Part shown: piece after piece, positions 54,550-56,537 of the stretch
How the letters are laid out: each line of letters starts with the position of its first letter
How positions within the stretch are numbered: the stretch's first letter is position 1
Source: Planctomycetota bacterium
Lineage (GTDB): Bacteria > Planctomycetota > Phycisphaerae > Phycisphaerales > SM1A02
DNA length: 56,537 nt
Assembly (NCBI GenBank): GCA_027618565.1
Contig: JAQCEQ010000017.1
Location: 1 to 56,537, forward strand
Direction of reading: 5' to 3'
Made by a program: the position numbers and the translations under genes
Notes under the pieces: generated by a model
What the model saw: only the letters and a program-made list of their open reading frames with translations
Databases searched by the model: none
Told to the model about the DNA's origin: nothing

Positions 54550-54996
54550 ATGAATTCAAAGACCCCGATGCAAAACTTCAAGGCGCTCGCCCCTTTCTTG
54601 GCATGCGGTTGCCTTCTCGGAGCATTCACAGTCGGTTGCGGAAGCGTCAACACCGTGAGCACCCGTGCCCCGGGAAAGTCAGCAAGTTCAGTCCCACAAT
54701 TCGACCAGATCAATGATGCTCTCAACAGCATTTGGCTCAGCGCATCGGATGTGCGAGTGGCGGCTGCTCCTTCGGGCGTCCGCACCGCGCAGGTTGATGT
54801 CGCGAACAATGATTTTCGGACACGCCACTTTTCGTACCGCTTCGAGTGGTCGGATGGATCGGGGATGATGATCGAATCTCAAACGAACGTCTGGCAAAAC
54901 GGGGCCATCCCATCGGGTGGAATGCTCACGATCACCAGTGTTGCTCCGAACATCAATGCTGCCAACTTCAAACTGATGGTCCGCCGAAGCGACTGA
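54550..54996 (+). CDS. YcfL-family lipoprotein
   Basis: A 148-residue lipoprotein (signal FLACGCLLGAFTVGC, Cys near residue 30). The mature part matches YcfL (DUF1425): RTAQVDVANNDFRTRHFSYR, FEWSDGSGMMIE and LTITSVAPNINAANFKLMVR. YcfL genes in proteobacteria are next to lpoB. It is separated by 13 bp from the COG3014 gene, with AAAGGTGA before the ATG at 54550. Function is unknown. Confidence 0.75.
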   Translation: MNSKTPMQNFKALAPFLACGCLLGAFTVGCGSVNTVSTRAPGKSASSVPQFDQINDALNSIWLSASDVRVAAAPSGVRTAQVDVANNDFRTRHFSYRFEWSDGSGMMIESQTNVWQNGAIPSGGMLTITSVAPNINAANFKLMVRRSD

Positions 54997-55041
54997 TCTG
55001 AGTCCGCCATCACACTCAATAACGCCAGAGAAAGAACCACC

Positions 55042-55632
55042 ATGCGCACCGCACTCATAACTTCAACGCTTTCCGTCGTCACACTCTCGCTCATCGGCTG
55101 CGGGTCTCCCGCGAAATATGTCGAAACGGGCGGAACCGAATCGATCGTGAGCGTCGGGGAGGTCGACATCCAAGATATTCAAAAGGCAAGTTCTGGAATG
55201 CTGCAGTCGCTCATCGCCACGGGCATTCTGAACTCATCCGAGCACAAGCCGGCGCGTCTGCTCATTAGTTCGGTGGTGAACGACACGAGCAGCCAGTTCG
55301 ATGTGGGCGAAGTGATCTATCGGATGCGCGAAGAACTCGTGAACTCTGGACAAGCACAGGTCGACACAACCTACGGATCGAATGCCGAAGACAAGGCTGC
55401 CCAAGAAGTGGCGAAACGCCGCGCGTTTACAGGTCAAGGCGCGAGCGACACAGGCGAGCCCGACTTTTCTCTCACGGGGCGCATCACGCAAATCAAACGC
55501 TCGGCAGGAAACACGAAACAGTCAACCTATACCTTCCGCTTGACATTGACCAATCTTGCCACAGGACGCGAGGTGTGGACCAAGACCGTTGACATGACCA
55601 AGCAAGGCACAAAAAACGCTGTCGGAATGTGA
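55042..55632 (+). CDS. LpoB-like penicillin-binding-protein activator lipoprotein
   Basis: A 196-residue lipoprotein (signal ending LIGCGS). The core matches LpoB: VGEVDIQDIQKASSGMLQSL, PARLLISSVVNDTSSQFD, VIYRMREELVNSGQAQVD, and TYTFRLTLTNLATGREVW. In E. coli LpoB spans from the outer membrane to activate the class A enzyme PBP1B. No PBP gene is in the window. It shares no more than the fold with CsgG, to which the first gene of the operon is also related. The 46-bp gap to YcfL contains AGAAAG before the ATG. Confidence 0.82.
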   Translation: MRTALITSTLSVVTLSLIGCGSPAKYVETGGTESIVSVGEVDIQDIQKASSGMLQSLIATGILNSSEHKPARLLISSVVNDTSSQFDVGEVIYRMREELVNSGQAQVDTTYGSNAEDKAAQEVAKRRAFTGQGASDTGEPDFSLTGRITQIKRSAGNTKQSTYTFRLTLTNLATGREVWTKTVDMTKQGTKNAVGM

Positions 55633-55642
55633 GCGCGGCGCG

Positions 55643-56248
55643 ATGGTGAGAGTTCAAACAAAAGGCATTTTTTGCCTCGAAGCCGATTGGGAGCGGCGAC
55701 TCGACCGCGGGCTTTCACTGCGCCCCATGCTTGACCTCTTGCACCAGTGGGCTCCGCTTCGGGTGCCATTCGTCCACCGCGACATTGCCACGCGCGCTGA
55801 GTTTGACTACTACATGCATCGTTGGGCGCAGCGGCAAGCCGATCGATATCCAATTCTCTACATTGCAACTCACGGGAATGCTGGCATATTGAGCATCGGC
55901 GATTGGCGCCACTCGAAGAACCACATTCACCTTGAGGAAATCGAAGACCTGTTGGGCGGGATGGGGCGGCACCGATACATTCACTTCGGCGCGTGCGACT
56001 TTCTCGACTTGCACGGCACTCGTGTGAAGAAGTTCATCAAGAACACAGGACTCATCGGAGTGAGTGGATACCGCCGCGACCTCGATTGGCTCGAGTCCAC
56101 CTTGTTGGACGCTGCGATGCTCGCCGCGCTGCAGACCTATTCCCTTTCGCCGCGCGGGGTGCGCGCAGCAGAATCACACATTCGACGCACTGTCGGTGAA
56201 CTCGCCCGTCGCATGGAACTGCGCGTGCTCACCCGCAGTTCGTGCTGA
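55643..56248 (+). CDS. Caspase-fold-like (DUF6642-like) protein
   Basis: A 201-residue soluble protein without signal peptide. After a strand-loop region, YPILYIATHGNAGILSIGD places His77 at the end of a strand, and RYIHFGACDFLD places Cys118 at the end of the next. These positions and the surrounding hydrophobic strands match the catalytic His-Cys dyad of caspase-like/CHAT peptidases. It resembles uncharacterised DUF6642. The protein is smaller than most caspases and lacks obvious effector domains. It starts 10 bp after the LpoB gene (ATG 55643) but has no export signal, so it may be functionally separate from the lipoprotein operon. Confidence 0.55.
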   Translation: MVRVQTKGIFCLEADWERRLDRGLSLRPMLDLLHQWAPLRVPFVHRDIATRAEFDYYMHRWAQRQADRYPILYIATHGNAGILSIGDWRHSKNHIHLEEIEDLLGGMGRHRYIHFGACDFLDLHGTRVKKFIKNTGLIGVSGYRRDLDWLESTLLDAAMLAALQTYSLSPRGVRAAESHIRRTVGELARRMELRVLTRSSC

Positions 56249-56249
56249 G

Positions 56250-56537
56250 TCATCCATCGACCATCGGAGGTCGAGCGCCCACGACCACGACATCCAATTC
56301 CTTTGTTGGCCCTGGAAAGAGGTCGTTGTACGCCACGCCGACCACGGCAATTCCATAGGGGTATCCAATGAAGAAGATGCCAATGCCGCAAGCGAGTGCG
56401 CTGAGGCAGACCAAGATACATGTAAAGACCGCGAGTCCCATGAGTTGAAATCCTCGTCCTCGCGTGGCCGCCCAACCCATGCGAAGTGCGCCCCCTCTTT
56501 CTTTCTGTCGAAGGTCAGAGTCGGCTGCTCGAAGCGG
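56250..56537 (-). CDS. Membrane protein, C-terminal part (gene runs off the window)
   Basis: The frame is open from the right edge to the TAA-less stop at 56250, about 95 residues visible. There is a Met at 56480 but coding-looking residues continue upstream of it (ADSDLRQKERGGALRMGWAA, 20 residues), and no SD fits that Met. Two hydrophobic helices are visible (LMGLAVFTCILVCLSALACG and IFFIGYPYGIAVVGVAYNDL, overlapping a Gly-rich turn). The tail is PTKELDVVVVGARPPMVDG. The helical arrangement resembles the end of small uncharacterised integral membrane proteins. It ends 2 bp from the convergent caspase-like gene. The true start is probably outside the window. Confidence 0.5.
   Translation of the reverse strand, partial: PLRAADSDLRQKERGGALRMGWAATRGRGFQLMGLAVFTCILVCLSALACGIGIFFIGYPYGIAVVGVAYNDLFPGPTKELDVVVVGARPPMVDG

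Overview
The window is high-GC chromosomal DNA from a planctomycete-type bacterium, most likely class Phycisphaerae. The basis is composition, frequent GTG/TTG starts with weak Shine-Dalgarno (SD) sites, several stand-alone proteins with a prepilin N-terminus and a C-terminal His-Trp/Asp-Gly signature, a NagB–PIG-L fusion, an AroD–AroE fusion, and large TPR, peptidase-MA and FG-GAP/UnbV (CRTAC1-like) proteins. This assignment is an inference from gene content; no rRNA, tRNA or CRISPR array was seen.

Layout. 0–10.5 kb: SPFH membrane protein, NagB–PIG-L amino-sugar enzyme, lipoprotein, chorismate synthase, SDR oxidoreductase, bifunctional AroDE, a DUF2470-like protein, phenylalanine hydroxylase and a small membrane protein. 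10.6–25.9 kb: thiC behind a TPP riboswitch, a double-domain Lrp/AsnC regulator, a TPR metalloprotease with a LolA-like partner, yceI with a membrane protein, a RibB whose GTP-cyclohydrolase half has lost its zinc cysteines (RibBX-like), an M42-like peptidase, argS, upp, cobalamin adenosyltransferase and an N-terminal-nucleophile asparaginase. 26.1–29.8 kb: three tandem diverged prepilin-like proteins. 30–34.2 kb: groEL/groES, a receiver-domain protein and asnS. 34.2–36.5 kb: two more prepilin-like proteins of a different subfamily. 36.5–45.8 kb: a metal-homeostasis block (P1B-4-type ATPase, a broken Rrf2 regulator, and a four-gene Ytg/Mnt-type ABC importer divergent from a DtxR/MntR-like regulator), then nagZ. 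45.9–49.05 kb: a TPR lipoprotein overlapping a CRTAC1-like ORF. 49.0–51.2 kb: an accessory patch with imperfect 50-bp direct repeats, a 5'-truncated GIY-YIG gene, an AAA nucleotide-binding protein and a chimeric dehydrogenase/SHOCT remnant. 51.2–56.3 kb: a lipoprotein operon (CsgG/PEGA, COG3014, YcfL, LpoB) followed by a caspase-fold-like protein; by eye this part is less GC-rich than the rest.

How the genes work together. The clearest system is metal uptake. Substrate-binding protein, ATPase and two permeases lie in one operon in the same order as chlamydial ytgABCD. Both permeases, not just one, carry a C-terminal DtxR-like cytoplasmic tail. The divergent promoter contains four half-sites, TGTAG/CTACA, exactly 11 bp apart. 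A second cross-window signal is a family of four GTTGGTG…CACCAAC palindromes at gene borders. A third is an envelope operon with a proteobacterial gene set (LpoB/YcfL/COG3014) in an otherwise planctomycete-like context.
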